64,000 nucleotides of DNA from Pseudarthrobacter sp. PS3-L1 (GCF_030063285.1 NZ_JASISU010000004.1:186001-250000), one strand, 5' to 3'; counted from the stretch's first letter, positions 1-10,411 are shown. Numbers and translations: made by a program. The notes: generated by a model not told the origin, from the sequence alone.

Positions 1-2342
1 TTGGCTACTTCGTGGCTTCGGCCCACAAGCTGCCTTCTCTTCGTCACTGGTATTGGTTGTCTGCCCGAGCAGCCGGAACGGCTGCACTGCTTGAATGGCT
101 GGCGGAAAGTGAGCGTCGAGGGAGTATTGACGACGTGGGCAATGCCCTCTCGCCGATCATGGTCGCCGCAGTCGTGGTACTTGTGGCCCAGATGGCATTT
201 CCGCTCATCTGTGCATATCGCGGCAGGGCGGCATCCTGGGTTGTAGCCGATGTTGCCGGAAGCCTGGTCTTGACCAGCATCCTGGCTCTTGCGATGGTTT
301 TAACACACCAGGACTATATCTACGGCTATTCAGTCCTGAGCAGGACCCCGGACTTTTCGCTCGTGTCTGCCCTGGCGCAGGGAGCAGTCCTCGGATTCGT
401 TGCCCTCGCCTCAGTAACTGCAGGTTGGGTCCTCTGCGGTAGACCCGGGGCGTGGCTCTTGGCTCCCGGAGTGGCCCTGGTGGTGTTTGGTGCAGGATCA
501 GGGAATATCTTCAGTTGTGAATTTGCTCTTCTGATTTTTGCTGCTTTTAGTTCCGTCATGACTGCGAAGGCGTCCGAGCCGATTGCGAAAGGTTCCTATT
601 TCATTGCAGCGCGGATCCTGTTTGCCGCCCTTGCCGTGCTGGTCACCTACCACTACACGTCGTCGTACGTCGTGGTCTCAGTGTCAATGGCATTGGTTCT
701 CGGAGCCCAGCACTGTGTCCGCTGGTTGCTGCGGCATCGACTTGAGAGCGTTCCCTTCCAGCAGGGAGCCGTGTGGATCACGCTGGCCGGGCAGTGCCTA
801 CTTCCCGTATCCGGGGTTATTTCCCTGCACAGTGGGGTAGCTGCAGCAGAGCGGGGCACGCGGTGGATGATTCTTCTAGAACTTGTCCTTTTGTTGGTAT
901 CGGCTCTATTTGCTGACAGATTCTTCAGGGCACGGGGAGCCAACCACTTTGCTGTTGGCGCGGTACTTGCTGCGGTGGTTGTTCTGGGACCCCTGGGTAC
1001 TTCAAGCACCAACGGCAACCACTTCCTAGCAGGGCAGGTGATCAGCTCCGTAGGAGTGGTCCTGTCCATGGTGTTGATCACAGCCGTCGCCTGTGGAGCG
1101 GGCATCAGGTTCAGCTCCTCGCCCAGCGGAGCCAATCGTTCACTGTGGCTTAGTGCTAGCGGTGGCGGACTGCTGGTAGCGGGCCTCACTCTGGCTATAG
1201 TCCCAGCGGGCTCTTTCACCCTACTGCTCTCGCTGACTGTCCTTGCCGCGGCAGCTGTTTTGCTGATTTCATCACATACGGAGGATCTGGCATTCCTCTA
1301 CCCGCCGGCTGCGATAGCTGGTGTGGTGGGATTTAACGTGCTGAGCCATGCACTTCTGGCGGGTGCAGTAGAGCAGGGCCGGCTCGCAGGCCCATGGGCG
1401 GCCTATCTTCCCCTCCTGACGGGAAGTCTGGTCGCGGGACTCATCCTTTACGGTGCTTTTCTAGCACAGTTTGCACCCGTCCTGTTGGCTTCCGAAAGGT
1501 CCGTGTCGATCAGGAATGGCACCCTTGCCTGGGGAGGGGTCGGCGCTCTTGCACTGCCGGGTGTCCTCGGACTATGGACAAGCGAGACGGTTTGGACTGC
1601 TGCGGTTGTTCTGCTCCTGACAATCGCCGCGGTGGTCCATGCTGTTCCCCGACGTGCCAAGCGCCTCACGCTGGAGATGGGAACAGTCTTTGCTGTGGCA
1701 GCTGTGCAGCAGGCGTCGATTCATAGCATCGGCTTGTGGGGGAGTAATGGGCGCTGGCTGGGAGGGGAAATCTTCAGCGAGCCGTTCTGGGTACTCCAGT
1801 GGTTTGTCGTGTCAGGCGCCGGACTGGCTGCGCTGCGATATTGGCATAACAGCCCACATCTTGGCCGGGCCTACCTGGCCGGCTCAGCTGGCCTGCTCAC
1901 GCTCAGCTCAGCTATTGCCTTGTTTTCCGCGGGTGACGGGCAGCAGCTGGTGATACTGGTGGGGCTGGTCCTGGTTCTTATCGCAGGGCTCTTGGTTCGG
2001 GACCGGCTGTTTGTCTGGTGGGGTGCGTTGGGAGTGACCCTCTGCATTGTCTGGGCGCTCCGGGGCTACACATTCCTGCTGCTCATAGTCATTGCAGTGG
2101 GACTGGTATCTTTCGCACTGTGGCGGCTCATCCGCAGCCGGCCAGAAACGGCCGAGAAGGACTCAATGCCCCAGCCACCGGGAAAAGGACTTGCACCCAG
2201 TGCAGCGGCACGGTGGCCCGGGCACCAGCAGCCAGGCACCCAGCTTCCTCCTGGGCCGGAACGTAGCCCTGCGTCCGGGAACCGCCCCGACGGCGCTGAT
2301 ACGCTGGAGCCAACTGAAAGGGGCGCCTCGTGGGATGGCTGA
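1..2342 (+). CDS. Large multi-pass membrane protein, 5' end cut by window
   Basis: The frame is open from the first bases of the window (GGC TAC TTC then GTG at 12) with no stop or convincing start site, so the gene probably begins upstream. The visible ~778 residues are almost entirely hydrophobic helices separated by short loops with occasional Arg, giving roughly 20 predicted membrane segments. The last ~70 residues are a hydrophilic Pro/Gly/Ser-rich cytoplasmic-type tail. I see no catalytic motif or known domain and do not recognise the family. It precedes the S10 ribosomal operon on the same strand, where tuf often lies in other bacteria. The stop overlaps the start of a small membrane protein at 2330, suggesting coupled translation. 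That it is a polytopic membrane protein is clear; its function is unknown. Confidence 0.75.
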   Translation, partial: GYFVASAHKLPSLRHWYWLSARAAGTAALLEWLAESERRGSIDDVGNALSPIMVAAVVVLVAQMAFPLICAYRGRAASWVVADVAGSLVLTSILALAMVLTHQDYIYGYSVLSRTPDFSLVSALAQGAVLGFVALASVTAGWVLCGRPGAWLLAPGVALVVFGAGSGNIFSCEFALLIFAAFSSVMTAKASEPIAKGSYFIAARILFAALAVLVTYHYTSSYVVVSVSMALVLGAQHCVRWLLRHRLESVPFQQGAVWITLAGQCLLPVSGVISLHSGVAAAERGTRWMILLELVLLLVSALFADRFFRARGANHFAVGAVLAAVVVLGPLGTSSTNGNHFLAGQVISSVGVVLSMVLITAVACGAGIRFSSSPSGANRSLWLSASGGGLLVAGLTLAIVPAGSFTLLLSLTVLAAAAVLLISSHTEDLAFLYPPAAIAGVVGFNVLSHALLAGAVEQGRLAGPWAAYLPLLTGSLVAGLILYGAFLAQFAPVLLASERSVSIRNGTLAWGGVGALALPGVLGLWTSETVWTAAVVLLLTIAAVVHAVPRRAKRLTLEMGTVFAVAAVQQASIHSIGLWGSNGRWLGGEIFSEPFWVLQWFVVSGAGLAALRYWHNSPHLGRAYLAGSAGLLTLSSAIALFSAGDGQQLVILVGLVLVLIAGLLVRDRLFVWWGALGVTLCIVWALRGYTFLLLIVIAVGLVSFALWRLIRSRPETAEKDSMPQPPGKGLAPSAAARWPGHQQPGTQLPPGPERSPASGNRPDGADTLEPTERGASWDG

Positions 2343-2455
2343 TATTTTTGCTGCTCATCATTGCTGTTGTGGGCGGGGTGTTCTGGTTGCGCCGAAATTT
2401 CCGGACCGAGATTGAACGCGCCAAGCGAATCACTCGGAGCCGACGCGATACCTGA
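2330..2455 (+). CDS. Small single-helix membrane protein (41 aa)
   Basis: A GTG at 2330 opens a 41-codon frame that ends in TGA at 2453-2455. An in-frame stop at 2315-2317 rules out a longer version. A purine-rich AAAGGGG site sits about 6 nt before the GTG. The product is one hydrophobic helix (residues ~3-20, starting VGWLIFLLLIIAVVGG), then RR and a strongly basic tail ending RSRRDT, so the C-terminus should be cytoplasmic. It overlaps the end of the upstream membrane protein by 13 nt in another frame, typical of translational coupling. It could be an accessory subunit of that protein. No family is recognised. The ribosome-binding site and hydrophobic-then-basic architecture argue against chance. 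Confidence 0.6.
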   Translation: MGWLIFLLLIIAVVGGVFWLRRNFRTEIERAKRITRSRRDT

Positions 2456-2868
2456 TTCTCCAGCGGTGCGGTCCTGGAGAGCGCCGTGGGCTTTGCGGAA
2501 GCGGGAAAATTGCCTCTATCTAGCGGTCGATTCGCTTCTGCCTTAGATATCAGACATACTGGATGAGTTGTTCAAGCGCTTCCTCGCGTCCCGATCCGGA
2601 TAATGCCGGATGTCAGGGTCCAAGTGGAAGACCAAACATAACCCACTCTCTTCGGAAATTTCGAGTGTGTTCGCGTGAAAAGACGCGACACGCCCGACCG
2701 CGGGGGTCGGTTACGTCGGCAGGTTGAGGAACCCGGATTAGTCCGGATTCAGCTTGTGCGGCGGGTGGTAGTTACAGACTTCAAATGCTGCGGCAGCCAC
2801 ATGCAACACGAATAGTGAACAGAGCAGCCCTAATCGGAGCGGCACTAACTGAAAGAGAGTCAGGCGAC
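2456..2868 (+). promoter_or_regulatory. S10 operon upstream region with two leader hairpins
   Basis: This 413-nt stretch before rpsJ has no convincing gene. A frame starting at 2361 runs through part of it but has no ribosome-binding site. Two adjacent hairpins stand out: 2667-2691 (GTG then a TCGCGT/ACGCGA stem, loop GAAAAG) and 2694-2710 (CCGACC/GGTCGG, 5-nt loop), without a U-run. A GATAAT -10-like box lies at 2599-2604 but lacks a clear -35. The operon promoter and any autoregulatory leader should lie here; I cannot place the promoter precisely. Confidence 0.4.
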
Positions 2869-3177
<309 letters not shown>

Positions 3178-3194
3178 GGAGGTGCTGAGAGACT

Positions 3195-3845
3195 ATGACC
3201 GCAACCCGTAACGTAAAGGGCCTGTTGGGCACGAAGCTCGGCATGACCCAGGTCTGGGACGAGAACAACAAGCTCATCCCCGTCACTGTGGTCCAGGCGG
3301 ATTCGAACGTCATCACCCAGCTGCGCAATGCAGATGTTGATGGCTACGTAGCCGTTCAGATCGGCTACGGCCAGATCGATCCTCGCAAGGTCACCAAGCC
3401 ATTGGCTGGTCACTTTGAAAAGGCAGGCGTCACGCCTCGCCGTCACGTCGTCGAAATTCGTACCGCAGATGCTGCTGAGTACTCGCTGGGCCAGGAGCTC
3501 TCTGTTGAGACCTTCGAAGCCGGCCAGAAAGTCGACGTCATGGGCACCACCAAGGGCAAGGGCTTCGCCGGCGTTATGAAGCGTCACGGCTTCCACGGTG
3601 TTGGAGCTTCCCACGGTGCTCACAAAAACCACCGTAAGCCCGGTTCAATCGGTGGCGCATCCACCCCGAGCCGCGTCTTCAAGGGCATGAAAATGGCCGG
3701 CCGCATGGGCGCCGTTCGCCACACCACGCTGAACCTCACGGTTCACGGTGTCGACGTCGAGAAGTCGCTGCTCCTCATCAAGGGTGCCGTCCCCGGCGCC
3801 CGCGGCCAGGTCGTCCTCGTACGCACCGCCGTGAAGGGAGCCTAG
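3195..3845 (+). CDS. rplC: 50S ribosomal protein L3 (uL3)
   Basis: A 216-residue uL3, an early-binding 23S rRNA protein whose central loop reaches toward the peptidyl-transferase centre. The N-terminal [12 protein letters not shown] motif and the central Gly/His/Lys-rich loop (about residues 116-155, with [14 protein letters not shown]) are typical. A GGGAGG site ends the rpsJ region upstream. rplD starts 4 nt after the stop, so the two are cotranslated in the S10 operon. Confidence 0.97.
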   Translation: MTATRNVKGLLGTKLGMTQVWDENNKLIPVTVVQADSNVITQLRNADVDGYVAVQIGYGQIDPRKVTKPLAGHFEKAGVTPRRHVVEIRTADAAEYSLGQELSVETFEAGQKVDVMGTTKGKGFAGVMKRHGFHGVGASHGAHKNHRKPGSIGGASTPSRVFKGMKMAGRMGAVRHTTLNLTVHGVDVEKSLLLIKGAVPGARGQVVLVRTAVKGA

Positions 3846-3849
3846 TTCA

Positions 3850-4473
3850 ATGGCAAACACTGTCAAGGTTGACCTGCCTGCAGAGATCTTCGACGTACAG
3901 ACCAACGTGCCGTTGCTGCACCAGGTCGTCGTTGCCCAGCTCGCTGCTGCCCGCCAGGGAACCCACAAGACCAAAACCCGTGCTGAGGTTTCAGGCGCAG
4001 GCCGTAAGCCGTTCAAGCAGAAGGGTACCGGCCGTGCCCGTCAGGGCTCGATCCGTGCTCCTCACATGACTGGCGGTGGCGTCGTCCACGGACCGACACC
4101 TCGCGACTACAGCCAGCGGACACCCAAAAAGATGATTGCCGCTGCACTGCGTGGCGCTCTTTCTGACCGTGCCCGTAACGGCCGTATCCACGTTGTCTCT
4201 GAACTGGTTGCCGGCACCAAGCCGTCTGCCCAGGGCGCACTGGCAACACTGCGTGAGGTGTCCGAGCGGAAAAACCTGCTCGTCGTCATCGAACGCGCCA
4301 ATGATGTTGCTGCGCTGTCCGTGCGCAACCTCGAGGCTGTTCACGTTCTTTACGCAGACCAGCTGAACACTTACGACGTGCTCGTCTCCGACGACGTTGT
4401 CTTCACCAAGGCTGCCTACGAAGCATTCGTTGCTCACCGGGCAGTGGCAAAGAACGAGGAGGATGCCAAGTGA
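3850..4473 (+). CDS. rplD: 50S ribosomal protein L4 (uL4)
   Basis: A 207-residue uL4. The extended loop that lines the exit tunnel is visible (about residues 45-95, with [12 protein letters not shown] and [13 protein letters not shown]). In E. coli L4 represses its own S10 operon, but that mechanism is not established here. The stop overlaps the GTG start of rplW (GTGA, 4470-4473), so translation is coupled. Confidence 0.97.
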   Translation: MANTVKVDLPAEIFDVQTNVPLLHQVVVAQLAAARQGTHKTKTRAEVSGAGRKPFKQKGTGRARQGSIRAPHMTGGGVVHGPTPRDYSQRTPKKMIAAALRGALSDRARNGRIHVVSELVAGTKPSAQGALATLREVSERKNLLVVIERANDVAALSVRNLEAVHVLYADQLNTYDVLVSDDVVFTKAAYEAFVAHRAVAKNEEDAK

Positions 4474-4775
4474 GTGCAGCCACCATCAAAGATCCGCGTG
4501 ACGTCGTGCTTGCACCTGTCGTCTCGGAAAAAAGCTACGGCCTGATCGATGAGGGCAAGTACACCTTCCTGGTGGACCCCCGCTCGAACAAGACCGAGAT
4601 CAAGCTGGCCGTAGAGAAAATCTTCTCTGTCAAGGTCGAATCGATCAACACCATCAACCGTGCCGGTAAGCGCAAGCGCACCAAATTCGGATGGGGAACC
4701 CGCAAGAACACCAAGCGTGCGATTGTCTCCCTCAAAGAAGGCACTATCGACATCTTCGGCGGTCCGCTCGCGTAG
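4470..4775 (+). CDS. rplW: 50S ribosomal protein L23 (uL23)
   Basis: A 101-residue uL23, which lies at the tunnel exit and docks trigger factor and SRP. It starts at a GTG overlapping the rplD stop, with GAGGA upstream. [16 protein letters not shown] near the N-terminus and the basic [13 protein letters not shown] loop are family signatures. Confidence 0.96.
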   Translation: MSAATIKDPRDVVLAPVVSEKSYGLIDEGKYTFLVDPRSNKTEIKLAVEKIFSVKVESINTINRAGKRKRTKFGWGTRKNTKRAIVSLKEGTIDIFGGPLA

Positions 4776-4804
4776 CGGAGACCACTTTAACGAGGAAATA
4801 AATT

Positions 4805-5644
<840 letters not shown>

Positions 5645-5656
5645 GAGCCTGGACAC

Positions 5657-5938
5657 ATGCCACGCAGCCTGAAAAAAGGTCCTTTCGTTGACCAGCACCT
5701 CTTTGTGAAGGTAGCCAGGGAAAACGAAAAGGGCACCAAGAACGTCATCAAGACCTGGTCCCGCCGTTCGATGATCATCCCCGACATGCTCGGGCACACG
5801 ATCGCCGTACACGACGGACGCAAGCACATCCCCGTGTTTGTCACTGAGTCGATGGTCGGGCACAAGCTCGGCGAATTCGCTCCTACGCGGACATTCCGCG
5901 GCCATGTCAAGGACGACCGTAAGGGCAAGCGCCGCTAG
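5657..5938 (+). CDS. rpsS: 30S ribosomal protein S19 (uS19)
   Basis: A 93-residue uS19 of the 30S head, paired with uS13. [14 protein letters not shown] at the N-terminus and [16 protein letters not shown] near the C-terminus are diagnostic. The length is normal. The upstream site is ATAGGAG, partly inside the rplB stop region. Confidence 0.97.
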   Translation: MPRSLKKGPFVDQHLFVKVARENEKGTKNVIKTWSRRSMIIPDMLGHTIAVHDGRKHIPVFVTESMVGHKLGEFAPTRTFRGHVKDDRKGKRR

Positions 5939-5976
5939 GCGCCTGCACTTACGTCAAAGACGAGAGAAGGAAAGCA

Positions 5977-6342
5977 ATGGAAGCCAAGGCAATTGCGCGC
6001 CACATCCGCGTAACGCCTATGAAGGCCCGGCGCGTCGTCAACCTTGTTCGTGGTTTGCAAGCGAATGAGGCTCTGGCAATTCTGAAGTTTGCCCCACAGG
6101 CAGCTTCGGAGCCGGTATTCAAGGTAGTACAGTCGGCAATCTCCAATGCCCGGGTCCTCGCGGACCGCGACGGCGTTGCGTTTGACGAAAGTGACCTCAT
6201 CATCAGCGAGATGTTCGTTGATGAAGGCCCAACAATGAAGCGGTTCCAGCCGCGTGCTCAGGGTCGTGCATTTCAGATCAAGAAGCGCACCAGCCACATC
6301 ACCGTGGTTGTCGCTACACCTGAGAAAGAGGAGGCTCGCTAA
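5977..6342 (+). CDS. rplV: 50S ribosomal protein L22 (uL22)
   Basis: A 121-residue uL22 whose beta-hairpin lines the exit tunnel. The [19 protein letters not shown] start and the hairpin near residues 85-100 are conserved. A GAGAAGGAAAG ribosome-binding site precedes the ATG. rpsC begins at the next base after the stop. Confidence 0.97.
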   Translation: MEAKAIARHIRVTPMKARRVVNLVRGLQANEALAILKFAPQAASEPVFKVVQSAISNARVLADRDGVAFDESDLIISEMFVDEGPTMKRFQPRAQGRAFQIKKRTSHITVVVATPEKEEAR

Positions 6343-7188
6343 GTGGGACAGAAAGTTAACCCGCATGGGTTCCGACTCGGCATCACCACGGATCACGTAT
6401 CGCACTGGTTCGCTGACAGCACCAAAGCCGGCCAGCGGTACAAGGACTTCGTTCGCGAAGACATTCGTATCCGCCAGCTCATGTCTACGGGCATGGAACG
6501 CGCTGGTATCGCCAGGGTAGAGATCGAGCGCACCCGTGACCGTGTCCGTGTGGATATCCACACAGCACGTCCCGGTATCGTCATCGGTCGCCGTGGAGCA
6601 GAAGCAGACCGCATCCGCGGCGAGCTGGAGAAGCTCACCGGCAAGCAGGTCCAGCTGAACATCCTCGAGGTCAAGAACCCCGAGATGGAAGCACAGCTTG
6701 TCGCCCAGGGCGTTGCCGAGCAGCTGACTTCACGCGTGGCATTCCGCCGTGCAATGAAGAAGGCTATGCAGTCCGCTCAGCGTGCAGGTGCCAAGGGCAT
6801 CCGTATCGCCTGCTCCGGTCGACTGGGTGGGGCCGAAATGTCCCGCTCGGAGTTCTACCGCGAAGGCCGTGTGCCCCTGCACACCCTGCGTGCGAACATC
6901 GACTACGGCTTCTACGAAGCCAAGACCACCTTCGGCCGTATTGGCGTGAAGGTATGGATCTACAAGGGCGACCTCACTTCCAAGGAACTGGCACAGCAGG
7001 CAGCTGCTGCACCGTCCCGCGGACGTGGCCCGAGTGACCGTCCGGGCCGCCCGGCGGGCGCTGACCGTGGTGACCGCCGTCGTCGCACTGACCGTCCGGC
7101 AGCCGAAGCAGCTCCTGCTGCAGAGGCTCCGGCCGCAGAAGCCGCAGCCGCAGGTTCGGCACAGGCAGTAGAAGGAGGACAGGCTTAA
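6343..7188 (+). CDS. rpsC: 30S ribosomal protein S3 (uS3), extended tail
   Basis: A 281-residue uS3, which helps form the mRNA entry pore. It begins at GTG ([13 protein letters not shown]), has a KH domain with GIVIGRRG near residue 80, and the C-terminal uS3 domain to about residue 215. The remaining ~65 residues are a low-complexity tail, first Arg/Gly/Asp-rich and then Ala/Glu/Pro repeats. This tail makes it clearly longer than the ~230-residue E. coli protein. The stop abuts the rplP start. Confidence 0.97.
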   Translation: MGQKVNPHGFRLGITTDHVSHWFADSTKAGQRYKDFVREDIRIRQLMSTGMERAGIARVEIERTRDRVRVDIHTARPGIVIGRRGAEADRIRGELEKLTGKQVQLNILEVKNPEMEAQLVAQGVAEQLTSRVAFRRAMKKAMQSAQRAGAKGIRIACSGRLGGAEMSRSEFYREGRVPLHTLRANIDYGFYEAKTTFGRIGVKVWIYKGDLTSKELAQQAAAAPSRGRGPSDRPGRPAGADRGDRRRRTDRPAAEAAPAAEAPAAEAAAAGSAQAVEGGQA

Positions 7189-7605
7189 ATGCTTATCCCA
7201 CGTCGAGTCAAGCACCGTAAGCAGCACCACCCGGGTCGTTCCGGCAATGCTACGGGTGGTACCAAGGTCTCGTTCGGTGAGTGGGGTATCCAGGCTCTGA
7301 GCCCGGCATACGTCACCAACCGTCAGATCGAGTCCGCTCGTATCGCTATGACCCGCCACATCAAGCGTGGCGGAAAGGTCTGGATCAACATCTACCCGGA
7401 CCGTCCGTTGACGAAGAAGCCTGCCGAAACCCGCATGGGTTCCGGTAAGGGTTCTCCGGAATGGTGGGTCTCCAACGTCAAGCCGGGTCGGGTTCTCTTT
7501 GAGATCTCCGGTGTTGACGAAGAAACGGCCCGCGAGGCACTTCGCCTGGCGATCCACAAACTCCCGTTGAAGGCACGCATTCTGCGTCGCGAAGGTGGTG
7601 AATAG
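7189..7605 (+). CDS. rplP: 50S ribosomal protein L16 (uL16)
   Basis: A 138-residue uL16 of the A-site region of the large subunit. The [14 protein letters not shown] start and the [12 protein letters not shown] core are diagnostic. A GAAGGAGGAC ribosome-binding site lies inside the end of rpsC, so the two genes are coupled. Confidence 0.97.
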   Translation: MLIPRRVKHRKQHHPGRSGNATGGTKVSFGEWGIQALSPAYVTNRQIESARIAMTRHIKRGGKVWINIYPDRPLTKKPAETRMGSGKGSPEWWVSNVKPGRVLFEISGVDEETAREALRLAIHKLPLKARILRREGGE

Positions 7606-7607
7606 AA

Positions 7608-7937
7608 ATGGCAGTAGGATCCAAGGATTTGGCTCCGGCACAGCTGGACGGTTTCGATAACGAGCGTCTCGTGGAGGAACTCCGCAAGGCCAAGGAAGAG
7701 CTGTTCAACCTGCGTTTCCAGTCAGCCACCGGCCAGCTGGAGAATCACGGTCGCCTGCGCGCGGTAAAGAAGGACATCGCCCGCATTTACACCGTTCTCC
7801 GTGAGCGCGAGCTGGGCATTCGTGCCGAGGTCATCGCCCCGGTGGTGGAGGCCAAGGAAGAAAAGAAGTCCAAGAAGTCGACAGCAAAGAAGGCCGAAAA
7901 GGCTGAAAAGGCTGAGACCGAGGAGGACGCCAAGTGA
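7608..7937 (+). CDS. rpmC: 50S ribosomal protein L29 (uL29), long basic tail
   Basis: A 109-residue uL29. Residues ~10-75 form the usual two-helix core ([18 protein letters not shown] and [20 protein letters not shown]). Residues ~80-109 add a Lys/Glu/Ala tail with repeated KAEKAE units, beyond the usual ~65-75 residue family length. The GTG start of rpsQ overlaps the stop. Confidence 0.95.
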   Translation: MAVGSKDLAPAQLDGFDNERLVEELRKAKEELFNLRFQSATGQLENHGRLRAVKKDIARIYTVLRERELGIRAEVIAPVVEAKEEKKSKKSTAKKAEKAEKAETEEDAK

Positions 7938-8239
7938 GTGAAAAGGACGAGAACGTGACGGAAGCTGCTACAGACGCCACGGCCGATCTGCGCGGCCAGC
8001 GCAAGACGCGTCGCGGCTACGTGGTCTCGGACAAGATGGAAAAGACCATCGTTGTCCAGGTTGAAGACCGCGTGAAGCACGCCCTGTACGGCAAGGTTCT
8101 GCGCCGCACATCAAAGGTCAAGGTCCATGACGAGGAAAACGGGGCCGGCATCGGCGACCTCGTGCTCATCGCAGAGACCCGGCCGCTGTCAGCCACCAAG
8201 CGGTGGCGTCTCGTGGAGATCCTCGAGAAGGCCAAGTAA
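7934..8239 (+). CDS. rpsQ: 30S ribosomal protein S17 (uS17)
   Basis: A 101-residue uS17, a primary 16S rRNA binder. The core [22 protein letters not shown] is preceded by an acidic N-terminal extension of about 20 residues. It starts at a GTG overlapping the rpmC stop (GTGA) and is the last gene of the S10 unit; a terminator follows at 8263. Confidence 0.96.
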   Translation: MSEKDENVTEAATDATADLRGQRKTRRGYVVSDKMEKTIVVQVEDRVKHALYGKVLRRTSKVKVHDEENGAGIGDLVLIAETRPLSATKRWRLVEILEKAK

Positions 8240-8262
8240 CACCGGCCACGGCAACTAAGAAA

Positions 8263-8297
8263 GCCCTCGCTTCCCTTTGGGGAGCGGGGGCTTTTTT
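8263..8297 (+). terminator. Rho-independent terminator after rpsQ
   Basis: GCCCTCGCTTCCC pairs with GGGAGCGGGGGC across a TTTG loop, followed by TTTTTTCTTTT. This is a classic intrinsic terminator and separates the S10 unit from rplN. Confidence 0.85.
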
Positions 8298-8352
8298 CTT
8301 TTGGCGCGCTCCGGCTGAAACGTGCCCACGATGGGGGAGCCGGGCCATTCTG

Positions 8353-8361
8353 TGCTAGGAT
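8353..8361 (+). promoter_or_regulatory. Extended -10 promoter for the spc unit
   Basis: TGCTAGGAT is an extended -10 (TGn-TAnnnT) about 55 nt beyond the rpsQ terminator. No good -35 hexamer is visible, which extended -10 promoters can tolerate. It would start the rplN transcript near 8368, giving a leader of about 240 nt. Confidence 0.5.
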
Positions 8362-8367
8362 ATTGAG

Positions 8368-8607
8368 TTTGTATGGCGCCCTCTGTGCGCCGTCATCAAC
8401 CTCGTAAACAATCGTGCCAAAGCACAGTGCATCCAGCCATTCGGTCTGACCGTTAGGAGCTGGCTGCAACTGCTCCTGGCACTGGCGTTTAGGCTTGGTC
8501 TGGCAAAATCCAGGCAAGTCAAGAGACACCCCGATCAACCGTTCCGCAAGGCTCATTCCGTAGGAATAATTTCGGTCTGAGAACCGGCGCGACGCAAGGA
8601 GTAAATA
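8368..8607 (+). ncRNA. Long structured 5' leader of rplN
   Basis: This ~240-nt stretch has no standard gene. It contains a 27-codon basic frame from the ATG at 8373 to TAG at 8454, lying just past the predicted transcript start and lacking a ribosome-binding site. It also contains a hairpin at 8494-8518 (CTTG and CTGG pairing with CCAG and CAAG, loop CAAAAT). Conservation is unknown; a regulatory leader is an inference. Confidence 0.35.
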
Positions 8608-8976
8608 GTGATTCAGCAGGAGTCGCGACTCAAGGTCGCCGACAACACGGGTGCTAAGGAAATCCTTACCATTCGCGTTCTCGGTGGCTCTGGCCGTCGT
8701 TACGCAGGCATCGGTGACGTTATCGTCGCCACCGTCAAGGATGCAATCCCTGGCGGCAACGTAAAGAAGGGCGACGTCGTCAAGGCTGTCATCGTCCGTA
8801 CAAAGAAGGAACGCCGTCGCTCGGATGGTTCCTATATCAAGTTTGATGAGAACGCAGCTGTGATCCTGAAGGCTGACGGTGACCCCCGCGGTACCCGTAT
8901 CTTCGGACCGGTTGGTCGTGAACTTCGCGACAAGAAGTTCATGAAGATCGTTTCTCTGGCTCCGGAGGTGCTGTAG
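8608..8976 (+). CDS. rplN: 50S ribosomal protein L14 (uL14)
   Basis: A 122-residue uL14 at the subunit interface, first gene of the spc unit. It starts at GTG with a GCAAGGAG site upstream. [18 protein letters not shown] and the C-terminal [19 protein letters not shown] are diagnostic. rplX follows after 3 nt. Confidence 0.97.
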   Translation: MIQQESRLKVADNTGAKEILTIRVLGGSGRRYAGIGDVIVATVKDAIPGGNVKKGDVVKAVIVRTKKERRRSDGSYIKFDENAAVILKADGDPRGTRIFGPVGRELRDKKFMKIVSLAPEVL

Positions 8977-8979
8977 TCC

Positions 8980-9339
8980 ATGGCTAAGATCAAAAAGGGT
9001 GACCTGGTTCAGGTCATCACTGGCGCCAAGGCTGAGCGTGGCGGAGACCGCGGCAAGCAGGGCAAAGTCCTGCGCGTATTCCCGGAGGCCAACCGCGTGT
9101 TGGTTGAGGGAATCAACCGCGTCACCAAGCACACCAAGGTTGGCCAGTCGCAGCGCGGCACCAACACCGGTGGCATTGAGGTAGTCGAAGCCTCGATCCA
9201 CATCTCCAATGTGGCCCTGGTGGATCCTTCTACCAAGAAGCCCACCCGCGTCGGTTTCCGCACTGAGACTGTTGAGCGCGATGGCGTTCAGCGCGAAGTG
9301 CGTGTCCGCGTGGCCAAGAGCTCAGGGAAGGACATCTAA
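8980..9339 (+). CDS. rplX: 50S ribosomal protein L24 (uL24)
   Basis: A 119-residue uL24, an assembly initiator with an N-terminal KOW motif ([24 protein letters not shown]). The C-terminal part is typical of actinobacterial uL24. Its stop TAA shares a base with the rplE ATG. Confidence 0.96.
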   Translation: MAKIKKGDLVQVITGAKAERGGDRGKQGKVLRVFPEANRVLVEGINRVTKHTKVGQSQRGTNTGGIEVVEASIHISNVALVDPSTKKPTRVGFRTETVERDGVQREVRVRVAKSSGKDI

Positions 9340-9920
9340 TGACTGAGACTCTCGAGACTCCGGCAGCGAAGATCGTTCCTCGTCTGAAGACCAAGTACGC
9401 GGATTCCATCAAGGGTGCGCTGACTGAGGAATTCAACTACCAGAACGTCAACCAGGTACCCCGTCTGGTCAAGGTTGTTGTGAACATGGGTGTTGGAGAT
9501 GCCGCCAAGGACTCCAAGCTGATCGACGGCGCTGTCCGCGATCTTACCCTGATCACTGGCCAGAAGCCGATGGTCACCAAGGCACGGAAGTCGATCGCAC
9601 AGTTCAAGCTGCGCGAAGGCATGCCCATCGGTGCGCACGCAACCTTGCGTGGCGACCGTATGTGGGAATTCCTCGACCGCCTGGTCTCCCTCGCACTGCC
9701 CCGTATCCGCGATTTCCGCGGCCTCAGCGGCAAGCAGTTCGACGGTAACGGTAACTACACCTTCGGTCTGACCGAACAGGTTATGTTCCACGAAATCGAC
9801 CAGGACTCCATCGACCGCGTACGCGGCATGGACATCACGGTTGTTACCACCGCCAAGACCGATAACGAAGGCCGCTCGCTGCTCAAGGCGCTTGGCTTCC
9901 CGTTCAAGGCCGAAGACTAA
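9339..9920 (+). CDS. rplE: 50S ribosomal protein L5 (uL5)
   Basis: A 193-residue uL5, which binds 5S rRNA and contacts the P-site t[18 protein letters not shown] and [13 protein letters not shown] are conserved. It overlaps rplX by one base. The next gene is rpsH, not rpsN, after an unusually long 92-nt spacer. Confidence 0.97.
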   Translation: MTETLETPAAKIVPRLKTKYADSIKGALTEEFNYQNVNQVPRLVKVVVNMGVGDAAKDSKLIDGAVRDLTLITGQKPMVTKARKSIAQFKLREGMPIGAHATLRGDRMWEFLDRLVSLALPRIRDFRGLSGKQFDGNGNYTFGLTEQVMFHEIDQDSIDRVRGMDITVVTTAKTDNEGRSLLKALGFPFKAED

Positions 9921-10012
9921 TCTAACTACGTAAAAGGTCCGGCGGCGCGTAACTGGAGCAATCCAGGAACATCAGGCCGCGGAAACCGTTATGAGGAAGG
10001 GCAAGAGCCCAC
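9921..10012 (+). other. rplE-rpsH spacer with GNRA hairpin, rpsN absent
   Basis: The spc operon usually carries rpsN (uS14) here. This 92-nt spacer encodes no S14-like residues. It holds a perfect hairpin at 9953-9966 (CTGGA-GCAA-TCCAG, a GNRA tetraloop) flanked by GCGGC and GCCGC arms that can extend the stem. GAGGAAGGG before rpsH is the ribosome-binding site. Confidence 0.6.
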
Positions 10013-10411
10013 ATGACAATGACTGACCCAGTCGCAGACATGCTTACGCGTCTGCGCAACGCAAACTCGGCTTACCACGATTCCGTGTCCATGCCGTACA
10101 GCAAATTGAAGGCACGTGTTGCCGACATCCTGAAGGCCGAAGGTTTTATCGCCGGCTGGAAGGAAGAAGAAGCGGAGGTTGGCAAGAAGCTGACCCTCGA
10201 TCTGAAATTCGGGCCGAACCGCGAGCGTTCAATCGCTGGCATTCGCCGCATTTCCAAGCCGGGTCTCCGCGTTTACGCGAAGTCCACCAACCTGCCGCAC
10301 GTGCTCGGTGGCCTGGGTATCGCTATCCTGTCCACCTCTTCCGGCCTCCTGACTGACAAGCAGGCCGGCAAGAAGGGCGTGGGCGGCGAAGTCCTCGCTT
10401 ACGTCTGGTAA
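10013..10411 (+). CDS. rpsH: 30S ribosomal protein S8 (uS8)
   Basis: A 132-residue uS8, a central-domain 16S binder that in E. coli represses the spc operon by binding its m[17 protein letters not shown] and the C-terminal GGEVLAYVW are diagnostic. It lies directly after the structured spacer that replaces rpsN. Confidence 0.97.
   Translation: MTMTDPVADMLTRLRNANSAYHDSVSMPYSKLKARVADILKAEGFIAGWKEEEAEVGKKLTLDLKFGPNRERSIAGIRRISKPGLRVYAKSTNLPHVLGGLGIAILSTSSGLLTDKQAGKKGVGGEVLAYVW

Noticed and set aside
2361-2546. 61-codon frame downstream of the membrane protein
   Set aside because: It overlaps the better-supported 41-aa frame at 2330 and has no ribosome-binding site.
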